Assembly: GCA_014302835.1 (NCBI GenBank)
Contig: CP060294.1
Location: 3,683,067-3,747,066 of the forward strand
Direction of reading: 5' to 3'
Origin: Pedobacter sp. PAMC26386
GTDB taxonomy: Bacteria > Bacteroidota > Bacteroidia > Sphingobacteriales > Sphingobacteriaceae
Length of the DNA: 64,000 nucleotides
Shown: one piece after another, positions 50,761 to 60,693 of the stretch
How the letters are laid out: every line of letters starts with the position of its first letter
How positions within the stretch are numbered: position 1 is the stretch's first letter
Translations under genes and position numbers: made by a program
Notes under the pieces: generated by a model
Told to the model about the DNA's origin: nothing
Seen by the model: the letters and a program-made list of their open reading frames with translations, nothing else
Databases searched by the model: none

Positions 50761-51927
50761 TTAGTCTTTTTTAATCAGCCTTGCGATAAACATCGTATCG
50801 GCTTTATCATTGTAACCTACGATACTTTGCATACTTTCCAGTGTAACTGGCAAATTTGCAGTCAGGTAGGCAACAACTTCTTCATTTTCCTTTTTGAACA
50901 CCGAACAGGTAATATAAATCAATGGCTTACCAGCTTTAAGGTATTTCACCACACGCTCAGCAATACTCTTCTGCAACTTAGAGAAGTACTCAATTTTATG
51001 CGCATCAAAATGAACCAGCATTTCGGGTGTCCGTCCCCAGGTTCCTGACCCGGTACATGGCGCATCAAGGATAATCCCGTCAAACGTATAATCATGTAAG
51101 TCCTGATCATTATTCTGCAAGAGATCAAGTACTTTCTTATGATACTTTTTAATACCGGCGGCTTGAAAACGCTCATCCAGGTTATGGAGGCTGTTCTCCC
51201 TGACATCACTAACCAGTAATTCTATTTTAGGCTCCATATCATGAAGCAACAGAGACTTTCCGCCGGAAGCGGCACAACAGTCCCACCAGTAATCATAAAG
51301 CTTTGGAGCGAAGAATTCTCCTGTTTTCTGAGATGACAAATCCTGTACCTGATAATATTGACCTTCAGGAAGCAGTTTTTCCAGCTTTGTTCCATTAGGC
51401 AGGGCCAGTGTCTGATCACTGATCTCTTTGACAGCAACTTCTGCTGCAACCAGCAGATCAAATATCTTTTTGTGGTGTATAGATTTAATCCGGAGAAATA
51501 AGTCTGGCTGAACAAAAAACGATTGTAAGAAATCTGTTGAATCAATGCCTTCAGATAATTCCGCAGCAAAAGAGAAAACATCCGTTAATTTAAACTTCGG
51601 GAAAGTATCTTCAATCAATTTTAGTTTAGCCTGAACCGGCAACAAAAGCTGTTCCTTAAACTGAGGTAAATAATGACTAACGATCAGACTTTCTGTTTGA
51701 TTACATAAAAAATCTGCAATCGCAAGACGTAACAACTGTTTTTCCTTTTTTAAGGCCTGACCTAAACGGAAATAACTATACAGATACCTGGTTACCCAGC
51801 GTCTGTCTGACGAGCCCATTTGTTTATGCTGTTTAAAATAAGTAAACAGGAATCTATGCAAAGGTAAAACTCCGTCGTATTCCTTAAAGACATCCTCAAA
51901 AGAACGTATCTGATATTCTATTTTCAT
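50761..51927 (-). CDS. RsmB/NOP2-type RNA cytosine-5 methyltransferase
   Basis: 388 aa SAM-dependent methyltransferase of the RsmB/NOP family, likely making m5C in rRNA. The Rossmann domain (about 190-385) shows CCAASGGKSLLL, in which the usual motif I G is replaced, then LDAPCTGSGTWGR with the first active-site Cys, and ITCSVFKKENE with the catalytic Cys of TCS. The N-terminal part (1-150) is a helical NusB-like region. Last gene of the operon; it lies 34 bases after the upstream gene's stop. Which rRNA base it modifies is not known from sequence. Confidence 0.9.
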   Translation of the reverse strand: MKIEYQIRSFEDVFKEYDGVLPLHRFLFTYFKQHKQMGSSDRRWVTRYLYSYFRLGQALKKEKQLLRLAIADFLCNQTESLIVSHYLPQFKEQLLLPVQAKLKLIEDTFPKFKLTDVFSFAAELSEGIDSTDFLQSFFVQPDLFLRIKSIHHKKIFDLLVAAEVAVKEISDQTLALPNGTKLEKLLPEGQYYQVQDLSSQKTGEFFAPKLYDYWWDCCAASGGKSLLLHDMEPKIELLVSDVRENSLHNLDERFQAAGIKKYHKKVLDLLQNNDQDLHDYTFDGIILDAPCTGSGTWGRTPEMLVHFDAHKIEYFSKLQKSIAERVVKYLKAGKPLIYITCSVFKKENEEVVAYLTANLPVTLESMQSIVGYNDKADTMFIARLIKKD

Positions 51928-51961
51928 TTAGTAAATATGTTATTCAGCGGTAATGGTTCCC

Positions 51962-53203
51962 CTACTCTATCGGATCCAACGCATAGTTTCTATACTCCAG
52001 CAAGAACAGACTGGTATTGATATAACCTAACTTTTCATCTTTTATAAAACGGAATGAGTTACTCAGTCCATCCTGTCGTTCTGTGGCCAAATGTTTAAGA
52101 TAACCAGCACCATGTTCTGCGAACAGCTTGCCAAAGAAAAACCCAATATCAAACCCTTTAAATGAATATTCACCAGGTTCAAATTTATTAAGCTGGCGAT
52201 ACTTTCTCACAAAATTGATGACCTCCCGACTTTTATAATCTACATAGTAAGAAGATGTGATTTTTGTATGGAGCAACTGCAATTTTTCAGTATTGTAGTT
52301 TTGTTTGCTCCAGTTTGGATGACCAAACAATTCAATCGCAGTTCCCGCAATTTTCATTTTAGCAAGTTTATCTAAACTCCCTACCACAAAAGCTCTGTCT
52401 GACGAAGAAATCAGCACCTCATATTGTTTACCTGGAACCATCTTTGTTTCCATAGCAAATACAGAACTGTACTCCTGGAAAGTATAACGTGCCCCTCTGC
52501 CCTTCTGGAAATAATCACGTAAAGGATTTCCCAGTACTTCGTCCCCAGTTTTTTTTGGATCAATCAGAACCACTATAGTTTTACCAGGATCATATTCCCT
52601 TCTGATATAATCACCAATTTTATCTGCATGTAAATCAATATTATTGACAACAGAGATCAGATTGGGATTATTAAATTCTTCAGGATGTGTAGCAGCCAAC
52701 GGCGAAACAACAGGAACATTGTTTGCAATAGAGTAATTGGAAATAAACTTAATCCCATCAGGGAATACAGGGCCGATAATTAAGTTAGTACCCGTAATCT
52801 GTCCGGATTTAATTAAAGAAGTAATCTGAACATTATTATCACGCGTGTCCAGCACCTTTACTTTAAAGTTCATCCCTGTAGCAGCGGCAGAATCAACCCC
52901 CATTTTAAAGCCCTGATAAAAATCAATGGCCATAGCTGATTTTTCAAGTTCAGCTTTATTGCCAGATTTTATCCTGGCACTATTCAGATTTAGAGGAATC
53001 AGTAAAGAGATATTGGCCTCAGTGAATTTCTTCTCTGACGCCATATCTTTTTTATCTTCTTTTTTTCCGACTTCTTTTTTAGGTGACTTATTTGTTATTG
53101 TTTTTGGCGAACAAGCCGCCAGACAAAAACAAATAAAGATCAGACACCAGAATCTATTCCCACTCAATCGTTGCAGGTGGTTTTGAACTAATATCATATA
53201 CAA
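51962..53203 (-). CDS. Lipoprotein with type I periplasmic-binding fold
   Basis: Up to 413 aa. A lipobox CLAAC (acylated Cys near residue 31) follows a short hydrophobic core; a lysine-rich linker comes next, then a domain resembling Leu/Ile/Val-binding proteins or LpoA ([60 protein letters not shown]). No ABC transporter genes are near. By analogy with LpoA it may act on cell wall enzymes, but this is only analogy. The start is uncertain: ATG at 53203 overlaps guaA by 50 bases; TTG at 53167 would overlap by 14 and gives a more usual signal peptide. Confidence 0.8.
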   Translation of the reverse strand: MYMILVQNHLQRLSGNRFWCLIFICFCLAACSPKTITNKSPKKEVGKKEDKKDMASEKKFTEANISLLIPLNLNSARIKSGNKAELEKSAMAIDFYQGFKMGVDSAAATGMNFKVKVLDTRDNNVQITSLIKSGQITGTNLIIGPVFPDGIKFISNYSIANNVPVVSPLAATHPEEFNNPNLISVVNNIDLHADKIGDYIRREYDPGKTIVVLIDPKKTGDEVLGNPLRDYFQKGRGARYTFQEYSSVFAMETKMVPGKQYEVLISSSDRAFVVGSLDKLAKMKIAGTAIELFGHPNWSKQNYNTEKLQLLHTKITSSYYVDYKSREVINFVRKYRQLNKFEPGEYSFKGFDIGFFFGKLFAEHGAGYLKHLATERQDGLSNSFRFIKDEKLGYINTSLFLLEYRNYALDPIE

Positions 53204-54683
53204 CCCTATTAATGCCTTTTACTTTATTGATGATTTCATTAGAAATTTTCGCAAGAACCGGGTAAGGTAAATGACACCAGTCGGCAGTCATACCATCCAC
53301 AGACTCTACAGCACGAAGACAGATTACGTTTTCGTAAGTACGTTCATCGCCCATTACACCGACCGATTGAACCGGAAGGAATATTGCTCCTGCCTGCCAA
53401 ACCTGGTCGTATAAACCTGCTTCTTTCAGATTATTAATATAGATCGCGTCAGCTTCCTGAAGGATAGCTACTTTTTCTTCAGTTACATCACCCAGAATAC
53501 GAATCGCTAAACCTGGACCCGGAAAAGGGTGACGGCCTAAGATAAAGTCCGCTAAACCTAATGATTTACCTACTCTTCTTACTTCGTCTTTAAACAAGGT
53601 ATTCAAAGGTTCCACTACTTTAAGTTTCATGAAATCAGGTAAACCACCAACATTATGGTGAGATTTAATTGTTGCTGAAGGGCCTTTAACAGAAATTGAC
53701 TCAATTACATCAGGATAAATTGTACCCTGTGCAAGCCATTTTACATCCTGTACTTCATGTGCAGCATCATCAAATACTTCGATGAACACACGACCTATAG
53801 CTTTACGTTTCAACTCAGGATCTTTAATACCTGCAAGCTGGCTTAAAAAACGATCCTTTGCATCAATACCTTTAATATTTAAGCCTAAGTGTTTGTATTG
53901 TTCAAGAACAGCTCCGTACTCATCTTTACGCAATAAGCCGTTATCTACAAAAATACAGTGAAGGTTAGCACCGATAGCTTTATGCAGTAAAATTGCTGCA
54001 ACGCTTGAATCAACACCACCAGAAAGACCCAGAACAACTTTATCAGTGCCAAGTTTTTCTTTCAATGCTGCAATCGTAGTTTCAACGAAAGCATCAGGAG
54101 TCCAGTTTTGGCTGCAACCACAAATATCTACAAGGAAGTTTTCTAACAATTGTTTTCCGTCAATACTGTGCGTTACCTCAGGGTGGAACTGAATGGCGTA
54201 AGTATCAGAATCTTTTACATGAAAACCTGCAACTCTTACACTATCGGTACTTGCTATGATCTCAAATGACTCAGGAACTACAGTGATGGTATCACCATGT
54301 GACATCCAAACCTGAGAATTTAAGCCTATATTTTTTAATAACTTATTATCTGACTGAACAAAGTTCAGGTTCGCTCTGCCATATTCACGGGTTGAAGAAG
54401 CCTGAACTTCGCCACCTGAATGCTGTGCAAGGTATTGTGCACCATAACAAACAGCCAGCACCGGAAATTTCTGATGAAAGCGTGTTAAATCTATTTGAGG
54501 CGCATCTTCCTGACGCACAGAATATGGGCTACCTGAAAAGATAACACCTTTAACATCTGATAAGGTTTCCGGAATATTATTAAATGGATGTATTTCGCAA
54601 TAAACATTTAGCTCACGCACCCTGCGGGCTATCAATTGTGTGAATTGAGATCCAAAATCGATAATGATGATTTTTTCTAGCAT
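53154..54683 (-). CDS. guaA: GMP synthase (glutamine-hydrolysing)
   Basis: 509 aa. Converts XMP to GMP with glutamine and ATP. Class I glutamine amidotransferase domain (about 1-185) with [11 protein letters not shown] carrying the nucleophile Cys and FHPEVTHS carrying the His-x-Glu pair. ATP pyrophosphatase domain (about 200-385) with the P-loop [13 protein letters not shown]-terminal dimerisation domain ending [11 protein letters not shown] at 54683 is chosen over an upstream TTG at 54689, because TAACTTTG and a three-base gap precede the ATG. Second to third gene of the operon, 8 bases after the deaminase stop. Confidence 0.96.
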   Translation of the reverse strand: MLEKIIIIDFGSQFTQLIARRVRELNVYCEIHPFNNIPETLSDVKGVIFSGSPYSVRQEDAPQIDLTRFHQKFPVLAVCYGAQYLAQHSGGEVQASSTREYGRANLNFVQSDNKLLKNIGLNSQVWMSHGDTITVVPESFEIIASTDSVRVAGFHVKDSDTYAIQFHPEVTHSIDGKQLLENFLVDICGCSQNWTPDAFVETTIAALKEKLGTDKVVLGLSGGVDSSVAAILLHKAIGANLHCIFVDNGLLRKDEYGAVLEQYKHLGLNIKGIDAKDRFLSQLAGIKDPELKRKAIGRVFIEVFDDAAHEVQDVKWLAQGTIYPDVIESISVKGPSATIKSHHNVGGLPDFMKLKVVEPLNTLFKDEVRRVGKSLGLADFILGRHPFPGPGLAIRILGDVTEEKVAILQEADAIYINNLKEAGLYDQVWQAGAIFLPVQSVGVMGDERTYENVICLRAVESVDGMTADWCHLPYPVLAKISNEIINKVKGINRVVYDISSKPPATIEWE

Positions 54684-54691
54684 GGCCAAAG

Positions 54692-55144
54692 TTAGTATTT
54701 ATTCACTTCAACACCGAATCTTTTTAAGAAATCCACACCCTCATCACTAGACAGCCCTTTATAAGCCGCATAGGAATCTTTAAAATAAACAACTTTTATC
54801 CCTGACGAAAGGATTAATCGCGCGCAAGCAATACAAGGAGAAAGTGTAGTATATAACGTAGCTCCTTCAATCTTTGATCCATTTCTGGAAGCATATAAAA
54901 TCGCATTTTCTTCTGCATGAAGCGCAAGGGAACAACTTCCCCTGGAATCCTTTTCGCAGCCATGGTCAGGCCATTCTTCATCACAATTATGTGTACCGGA
55001 AGGCGGACCGTTATACCCGATAGAAATTATGCGGGTATCTTTTGTTAACACGGCACCAACCTGTGCTCTTACACAATGAGATCTGGCAGCAAGATCTACT
55101 GCCAGATTCATATAAATATCATTAAAACCAGGTTTAACTGTCAT
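54692..55144 (-). CDS. dCMP deaminase (ComEB-like)
   Basis: 150 aa zinc-dependent cytidine/deoxycytidylate deaminase. Active-site motif LHAEENA with zinc ligand His76 and catalytic Glu78, and PCIAC with ligands Cys104 and Cys107. The insert with [22 protein letters not shown] is typical of dCMP deaminases, which make dUMP for thymidylate synthesis. Next to guaA, so two nucleotide genes are cotranscribed. It begins four bases after the transporter stop. Confidence 0.92.
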   Translation of the reverse strand: MTVKPGFNDIYMNLAVDLAARSHCVRAQVGAVLTKDTRIISIGYNGPPSGTHNCDEEWPDHGCEKDSRGSCSLALHAEENAILYASRNGSKIEGATLYTTLSPCIACARLILSSGIKVVYFKDSYAAYKGLSSDEGVDFLKRFGVEVNKY

Positions 55145-55148
55145 AAAG

Positions 55149-56756
55149 TTAATGGCCTCCTTCAGCTTCGATATGTTCTACATCAATTCCTTGTCTCTTC
55201 AATACCGAACTCACTTTCCATGCAAAGAAGATCAGGTAAACAAAACCTAGCAACGGAATAATATAAGAATGGTGAATACCATGTGTATCTGCTAATTGTC
55301 CTTGTACCGGCGGCAGAATAGCACCACCCAAAATCATCATAATCAGGAATGATGACCCCTGACTTGTATATTTTCCTAATCCTGTAATAGAAAGTGCAAA
55401 TATAGAAGGCCACATAATTGAACAGCATAAACCACCACTGATAAAAGCAAATGTAGCGACTTCACCGGTTGTCAATAAACCTACAGTCATACAAATTACG
55501 CCTAATGTGGCAAAAATAGCTAATGTTTTAGCTGGCTTCTCCTGACCAAGAAAAAATCCTACGATCAATACAGCCACACAAACCCCATAGATATATAAGT
55601 TACCTACATCGGTACCAGTAAAATGGTTCACTAAAAGAATCACGCCAAAAGCAACAAAAGGAACAATTACAGTCAAGATGTTTTTTGTTATTTTCGACAA
55701 GTTGAAAGCACTTACAGCACCTGTCCAGCGGCCAATCATCATACTTCCCCAGTATAAAGCAATATACGGTTTAATCGCAGACTCAGGGAAACCACCAAAT
55801 TCTTTCAGGTGAAGTAAAGCACCCAAATTGCTCTGAATAGTTACCTCTACCCCTACATAAGTAAAAATGGCGATCATTCCCATAATCAGCTGAGGATACT
55901 GCATTGCGCCCCATTGATTCCCATTTTCTTTCTTTTTAAGCAGTACAAAAATCAATGCACCCACTATAATTGCTAATGAAGAATAGACAAAATTTGCTTC
56001 CTGAATATGTGTTAAACCAGCTAATGGTTTCGCAGCAAGTACCATTAAAAAGCCAAGGATAACGATAAAAAGCGGTCCGTTTGATTTTGGACTTGCTTCC
56101 ATAGTCTCCTTACTAGTTACTTCTGGTAATTTGGTAATCGCATAAAAACCAGCAACCAATAAGAACAACCCTGATAAAGCATAGTATAAAGTAGTAATTG
56201 ATGAAATCTCCACTGTTTTGGCTACCGCATCACTTGCAGAACCAAAAAGCACCAGACTCACGATTACAGGTCCCATTAAGCCACCAAAGTTATTGACGCC
56301 ACCAGCAAGATTTAAACGGTGTGTTCCACTTTCCGGAGCACCAAGGGCTACCACAAATGGTTGTGCAGCAGTTTGCTGTAAAGAGAACCCGATTGCAATG
56401 ACAAAGAAGGCTACTAAAATAAAGAGGAATGATCCGGAGTGAACCGCAGGAACCATTAACAAGGCTCCGCCAGCAGAAATAATTAAACCAAGGATAATTC
56501 CTTTCTTATAGCCAATTTTATTCAGAATATCAACTTTACTAGCCTGAGAAGCAAAGTATAAAATTAATGAACCAATAAAATACCCGCCATAGAATGTAAA
56601 ATCAATCAGTTGAGATTCAAATTGTGTGAGGTGGAAATGTGACTTACAGAAGGGTATAAAGATACCATTCGATGCGGCCACAAAACCCCAGAAAAAGAAT
56701 ACGGTGATGATTGAATACAACGCCGTTCCATAGTTTTTTTGTTTTTGGTTTTCCAT
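55149..56756 (-). CDS. FucP-type sugar MFS transporter
   Basis: 535 aa major facilitator of the fucose:H+ symporter type. The N-terminal half has [17 protein letters not shown] and [14 protein letters not shown], close to FucP; helix 5 region [32 protein letters not shown] is the hallmark of this family. It is about 100 residues longer than E. coli FucP, with extra hydrophobic segments between the halves (about 210-290) and near the end. The sugar is not known. First gene of the operon running to 50761. An operator-like palindrome lies about 125-145 bases upstream. Confidence 0.88.
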   Translation of the reverse strand: MENQKQKNYGTALYSIITVFFFWGFVAASNGIFIPFCKSHFHLTQFESQLIDFTFYGGYFIGSLILYFASQASKVDILNKIGYKKGIILGLIISAGGALLMVPAVHSGSFLFILVAFFVIAIGFSLQQTAAQPFVVALGAPESGTHRLNLAGGVNNFGGLMGPVIVSLVLFGSASDAVAKTVEISSITTLYYALSGLFLLVAGFYAITKLPEVTSKETMEASPKSNGPLFIVILGFLMVLAAKPLAGLTHIQEANFVYSSLAIIVGALIFVLLKKKENGNQWGAMQYPQLIMGMIAIFTYVGVEVTIQSNLGALLHLKEFGGFPESAIKPYIALYWGSMMIGRWTGAVSAFNLSKITKNILTVIVPFVAFGVILLVNHFTGTDVGNLYIYGVCVAVLIVGFFLGQEKPAKTLAIFATLGVICMTVGLLTTGEVATFAFISGGLCCSIMWPSIFALSITGLGKYTSQGSSFLIMMILGGAILPPVQGQLADTHGIHHSYIIPLLGFVYLIFFAWKVSSVLKRQGIDVEHIEAEGGH

Positions 56757-56879
56757 TGATTATACAAGTTTTTTTTGGTTGTTTGAAACTATCTTATGGT
56801 TAGGATTGTTCCATATAATTATAGTCTTAATATTATCAATACTTAGAGCCGATAATACAAGGCATAAACATAATTAAAA

Positions 56880-56902
56880 TATTGTGTATAGTGTACACAA
56901 TA
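56880..56902. promoter_or_regulatory. Operator-like palindrome in the divergent MFS/LysE region
   Basis: Perfect 9-base arms TATTGTGTA (56880-56888) and TACACAATA (56894-56902) with a 5-base spacer. It lies between the start codons of the divergent MFS (56756) and LysE (56972) genes. The shape suits a dimeric repressor such as GntR or MarR type; no regulator gene is near. Confidence 0.55.
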
Positions 56903-56971
56903 AATGAAGCAAAAAAAATAGGCGGTATTATACTTTAAAATCAGATATTAGCGCGAATTATATGAAGTTGA

Positions 56972-57598
56972 ATGATTGAAGCGATACTACAAGGGATAGG
57001 TGCGGGTATTTTGTTTTCGTTTTTAACGGGCCCAGTCTTCTTTTCCATGATCAAAACCAGCATTGAAAAAGGCTTTAAAGCTGGTTTTTCTTTGGCCATT
57101 GGTGTGATCCTAAGTGACATTATATTTATCAGTTTGACGATTTTCAGTTCTCAGTTTGTTGATTATAATGCAGATTATAATCAATACATAGGCATTATAG
57201 GAGGACTTTTTCTTTTAGGAGTCGGTTTATATTACCTGATTAATAAAGTCACAGTAAACTATGAAACTTCTGAGATTGTTAAGGTTCGCAAGCGCGGATA
57301 CATTATCAAGGGATTCTTAATGTGCCTGTTATCGCCAACTACACTAATGTTCTGGATCATGGTAGGTGGAATTGTGTCTGGTCAGCTCCATTATGAGATG
57401 GCAGAAAAGGTGGTTTTCTTCGTGGTGGCTATGTGTACTCAGCTTTTCGTAGACTTCATCAAAACCTATTACGCTGCCAAACTAAGATACCGGATCAAAG
57501 AAAAAAACATCAAGATCCTCAATCGGATTGCAGGAGGGGTAATTATCATCTTCGCCATCAGACTGTTCATCGAAGTGGCCATTAAATATTACAGCTAG
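56972..57598 (+). CDS. LysE-family amino acid exporter
   Basis: 208 aa inner membrane protein with six helices (PF01810). It starts LQGIGAGILFSFLTGPVFFSMIKTSIEKGFKAGF, the family's opening with the GPxxxxxxxxSxxxGxxAG pattern; LLSPTTLMFWI is the second signature. Exports amino acids or related amphiphiles. A five-codon frame beginning at ATG 56962 ends at TGA 56979 and overlaps the gene's start, so translation could be coupled to or hindered by it. Faces the next gene with nine bases between stops. Confidence 0.88.
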   Translation: MIEAILQGIGAGILFSFLTGPVFFSMIKTSIEKGFKAGFSLAIGVILSDIIFISLTIFSSQFVDYNADYNQYIGIIGGLFLLGVGLYYLINKVTVNYETSEIVKVRKRGYIIKGFLMCLLSPTTLMFWIMVGGIVSGQLHYEMAEKVVFFVVAMCTQLFVDFIKTYYAAKLRYRIKEKNIKILNRIAGGVIIIFAIRLFIEVAIKYYS

Positions 57599-57607
57599 AT
57601 ATTACAA

Positions 57608-58165
57608 CTATCCCCCTTTCAGCTCCTGAAAACGCTTCCCTATCAAGTTCAACTGTGTATTATTCAATGAGGAAGTCTGTTTTAAAACGTTCTTAAATGC
57701 AACAACCTCTTCATCCGATCCGGGATACCCAATATTCGGTCCTTTTGTCTCTAAGGCTACTCCCTGTGGCCTAAGCTGAGAATCAGCCAGTAATTTACCA
57801 TCCTTGTCCAGTACTAACCAAAAAGGTATACCTGTTCTATCACCTCCATATTTAGTCAGCAGCTCTTTATCTCCGGCATTTTCAAGGCTCTTATTTTTAT
57901 CTGATTCCATTACCGTAAGGTGGCGGATAATATAATTATCATTGAGCAGTTTTTTACAAGCTGCCTCATTCATAGCCATATCCATCTTATGGCACCAGCC
58001 GCACCAGGAAGCATGGAAGATGACAAATACCTTCTTTTTTTCTTTAGCAGCCTGCTGATAAGCTTCCCGAAGGATAATATGAGCAGATTTTGCGTCGTCC
58101 TGCGCTTTAACCGAAGACAGCACCAGCAAACAGCAAATGGTAAGTAACAGATATTTTAGTTTCAT
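57608..58165 (-). CDS. Secreted thioredoxin-like protein
   Basis: 185 aa thioredoxin-fold protein. Signal peptide residues 1-21 (core YLLLTICCLLVLSSVKA). The active site is Cys55-Gly-Trp-Cys58 in HASWCGWCHKMD, so it is a thiol oxidoreductase in the periplasm, of the type that resembles DUF255/Thioredoxin_7 proteins. The later cis-Pro region (DRTGIPFWLVLD) is present. Target unknown. It has its own position between two terminators. Confidence 0.9.
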   Translation of the reverse strand: MKLKYLLLTICCLLVLSSVKAQDDAKSAHIILREAYQQAAKEKKKVFVIFHASWCGWCHKMDMAMNEAACKKLLNDNYIIRHLTVMESDKNKSLENAGDKELLTKYGGDRTGIPFWLVLDKDGKLLADSQLRPQGVALETKGPNIGYPGSDEEVVAFKNVLKQTSSLNNTQLNLIGKRFQELKGG

Positions 58166-58253
58166 CAGCTAATTCCATTTAAGTACGAATACATAAATCT
58201 ACCAAAAAACCAAAACAGATCTCAATAAAAGAAATAAAATCTGATACCATAAA

Positions 58254-58281
58254 AAAGCCGGTACTGATTAGTACCGGCTTT
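58254..58281 (-). terminator. Terminator of the purF-like gene
   Basis: 12-base arms AAAGCCGGTACT (58254-58265) and AGTACCGGCTTT (58270-58281), loop GATT, with T6 following on the minus strand. Confidence 0.88.
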
Positions 58282-58302
58282 ATAATTTTGAACCTCGTTA
58301 GC

Positions 58303-60204
58303 CTAGTAAGCTCTCTGGTTGTTTCCTTCTTTCCAATTCACGAATGCCTTATTAACGACTTTGTTTCCACCTGGAGTCGGATAATTACCTGAAAAATACC
58401 AGTCACCAGTATGGTTAGGGCAGGCGATATGTAAATTATCCAATGTCTGATAAATTACTTCTACTTGTGCAATCGTATCCTTAGGTGTAATGATTTTTGT
58501 AATCTGTGCAGAGATCTCTTCCTGTTTGAAAGGTCTGTAGATATCTTTCACATGATTTACAATTTCCTCCTTAGGTAATAATAAAGAAGCTTTACATTTT
58601 TGATATACATCTTCTATAATATGTTCTAATCCACGTTCTTTTAACAACTGGATAGCTGCTTCAAAAGCTACGAACTGACCTAATTTAGACATATCAATTC
58701 CATAACAGTCAGGATAACGAATCTGCGGTGCAGAAGAAACAATAATGATTTTCTTAGGATGTAACCTATCAATAATCTTGATAATACTTTGTTTCAATGT
58801 AGTTCCCCTTACGATAGAGTCATCTACAGCAACTAATGTATCCACATCATTTTTGATCACTCCATAGGTAGTATCATAAACGTGAGCGACCATTTCTTTA
58901 CGGTCAGCATCGGCAGTAATGAAAGTACGCAATTTAACGTCCTTAATTGCCAGCTTCTCAACACGTGGAGCCATCGATAGCAGTTCATCCAGTTCAGCAT
59001 CCGTCAGGCTTTCTTTACGCTCAATAAGCGTATCCTTCTGAATCTTCTTGATGTGCTTGTGTAATCCTTCTACCAAACCGTAGAATGAAATTTCAGCAGT
59101 ATTTGGGATAAAGGAGAAAACTGTATTTTTCAAATCTGAATTTACTGCACTCAGGATCTGGTCGATTAGTAATCTTCCTAATTGTTTTCTTTCTTTATAG
59201 ATATCGGCATCACTTCCGCGGGAGAAATAAATGCGTTCAAATGAACATGCTCTTTTTTCCTCAGGCTCTCTGAAAATTTCTTGTGTAACAGTACCATCCT
59301 TTTTAACGATCAATGCATGTCCTGGTTTAATTTCCTGAACACTGTTGATCCCTACATTAAATGCAGTTTGAATTGCCGGACGCTCAGAAGCAGCCACAAC
59401 AATTTCATCATCCTGGTAAAAATATGCCGGACGAATTCCCGATGGATCACGCAGAATAAAAGCATCACCATTTCCTACGATTCCAGAAATAGCATAACCA
59501 CCATCCCAGTTTTTAGCAGAGCGGGTAAGAATATTCGCGATGTTCAGATTTTCAGAGATTTTAGCAGTAATCTCTACATTTGATAGTCCTTCTTTTTTGT
59601 AAGTATCAAAAAGCTCCTGATTCTCATCATCGAGGAAGTGACCAATTTTTTCCAATACAGTAACTGTATCAGCTTGTTCTTTCGGGTGCTGCCCCAATTC
59701 GTATAATTGCTCTAATAATTCATCAACATTAGTCATGTTGAAATTACCAGCAATAACGAGATTACGAGTCATCCAATTGTTCTGACGAAGAAATGGGTGA
59801 CAGTTCTCTATACTATTCTGACCATGTGTTCCATAACGAAGATGTCCTAACAATACCTCACCTATGAAACTCACATTTTGTTTCAGCCATTCTGCATCCT
59901 GCATCAGTTCAGGTGTCTCATTTTGAATGTCTGTAAATTTACCGTGTACATACCCGAAGATATCTGCAACGGCATTCTGCGCCATTGACCTGTAGCGGCT
60001 AATGTACCGGTGACCTGGTTTTACATCTAATTTGATTGTTGCAATTCCTGCGCCGTCCTGTCCTCTGTTGTGTTGTTTCTCCATCAAAAGATACAGTTTG
60101 TTCAGTCCGTAAAGGGCCGTACCATACTTTTCCTGGTAGAATGAGAGAGGTTTTAAAAGACGGATAAAAGCAATTCCGCACTCGTGTTTTATCTGGTCAC
60201 TCAT
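58303..60204 (-). CDS. Amidophosphoribosyltransferase, long Bacteroidota form
   Basis: 633 aa class II amidotransferase fused to a phosphoribosyltransferase, as in PurF, which makes phosphoribosylamine in the first step of purine synthesis. The nucleophile is Cys9 in ECGIAFI after a short propeptide. Glutaminase features include RGQDGAG, GHLRYGTHG and GNFNMTNV. The PRPP loop is VAVDDSIVRGTTL. It is about 130 residues longer than typical PurF, with a helical insert near 180-250 and an extended C-terminus. Bacteroidota often carry this form as well as a shorter PurF, so its exact duty may be specialised. Confidence 0.9.
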   Translation of the reverse strand: MSDQIKHECGIAFIRLLKPLSFYQEKYGTALYGLNKLYLLMEKQHNRGQDGAGIATIKLDVKPGHRYISRYRSMAQNAVADIFGYVHGKFTDIQNETPELMQDAEWLKQNVSFIGEVLLGHLRYGTHGQNSIENCHPFLRQNNWMTRNLVIAGNFNMTNVDELLEQLYELGQHPKEQADTVTVLEKIGHFLDDENQELFDTYKKEGLSNVEITAKISENLNIANILTRSAKNWDGGYAISGIVGNGDAFILRDPSGIRPAYFYQDDEIVVAASERPAIQTAFNVGINSVQEIKPGHALIVKKDGTVTQEIFREPEEKRACSFERIYFSRGSDADIYKERKQLGRLLIDQILSAVNSDLKNTVFSFIPNTAEISFYGLVEGLHKHIKKIQKDTLIERKESLTDAELDELLSMAPRVEKLAIKDVKLRTFITADADRKEMVAHVYDTTYGVIKNDVDTLVAVDDSIVRGTTLKQSIIKIIDRLHPKKIIIVSSAPQIRYPDCYGIDMSKLGQFVAFEAAIQLLKERGLEHIIEDVYQKCKASLLLPKEEIVNHVKDIYRPFKQEEISAQITKIITPKDTIAQVEVIYQTLDNLHIACPNHTGDWYFSGNYPTPGGNKVVNKAFVNWKEGNNQRAY

Positions 60205-60223
60205 TTGTTTGTGGTTTGAGCCG

Positions 60224-60231
60224 CAAATTTA
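60224..60231 (-). promoter_or_regulatory. -7 box of the purF-like gene
   Basis: TAAATTTG on the minus strand, about 20 bases before the ATG, without a clear TTG 19-20 bases upstream. The leader reads AAACCACAAACAA just before ATG. Confidence 0.55.
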
Positions 60232-60693
60232 CCGTTAATAAAAGTCAGAACCTAGCTAAAAATATAATCTTTCATCAGCGAAATGTATGTTTTTAGCTCT
60301 CCCTACCAATAAAAAAAACAGCATACTATGTGCGAGTGGCATTTATTGATGCCCGAAGAGGAAAACGCTATGCAATGCACTCACATTAGCAGACGCTTTT
60401 TTTTCGATGTCTGATATGCGAGGCGGGGGAGGGTAAAAACAGACATAACGGTAATGACAGGTCATATTTTTAAAGACGGTCTTCATTTCTATTTTGCGGA
60501 CATCTGTTAGTTGGTGTGCTAATAATTGTATTAGTATGGTGCTTTAAGATTTAAAATATTATACTTCTACTAAACCCACTTATTCCGATTTAGGTTATTT
60601 TTTAATAAATAAATATTAATCGTCAGTAGTTTAATAGCGCTGATGAGTTACAAAATCATCATGGCTGCATAGCTATTAAAAGGAAAGAGGCTG
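60232..60693. other. Intergenic region before the FAD oxidoreductase
   Basis: 462 bases without a gene. It carries a T8 tract near 60400 and a G-rich patch (GAGGCGGGGGAGGG) near 60420, unlike the AT-rich surroundings. A purine-rich AGGAAAGAGG lies eight bases before the following ATG, one of the few Shine-Dalgarno-like sites in the window. No promoter match found. Confidence 0.4.
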
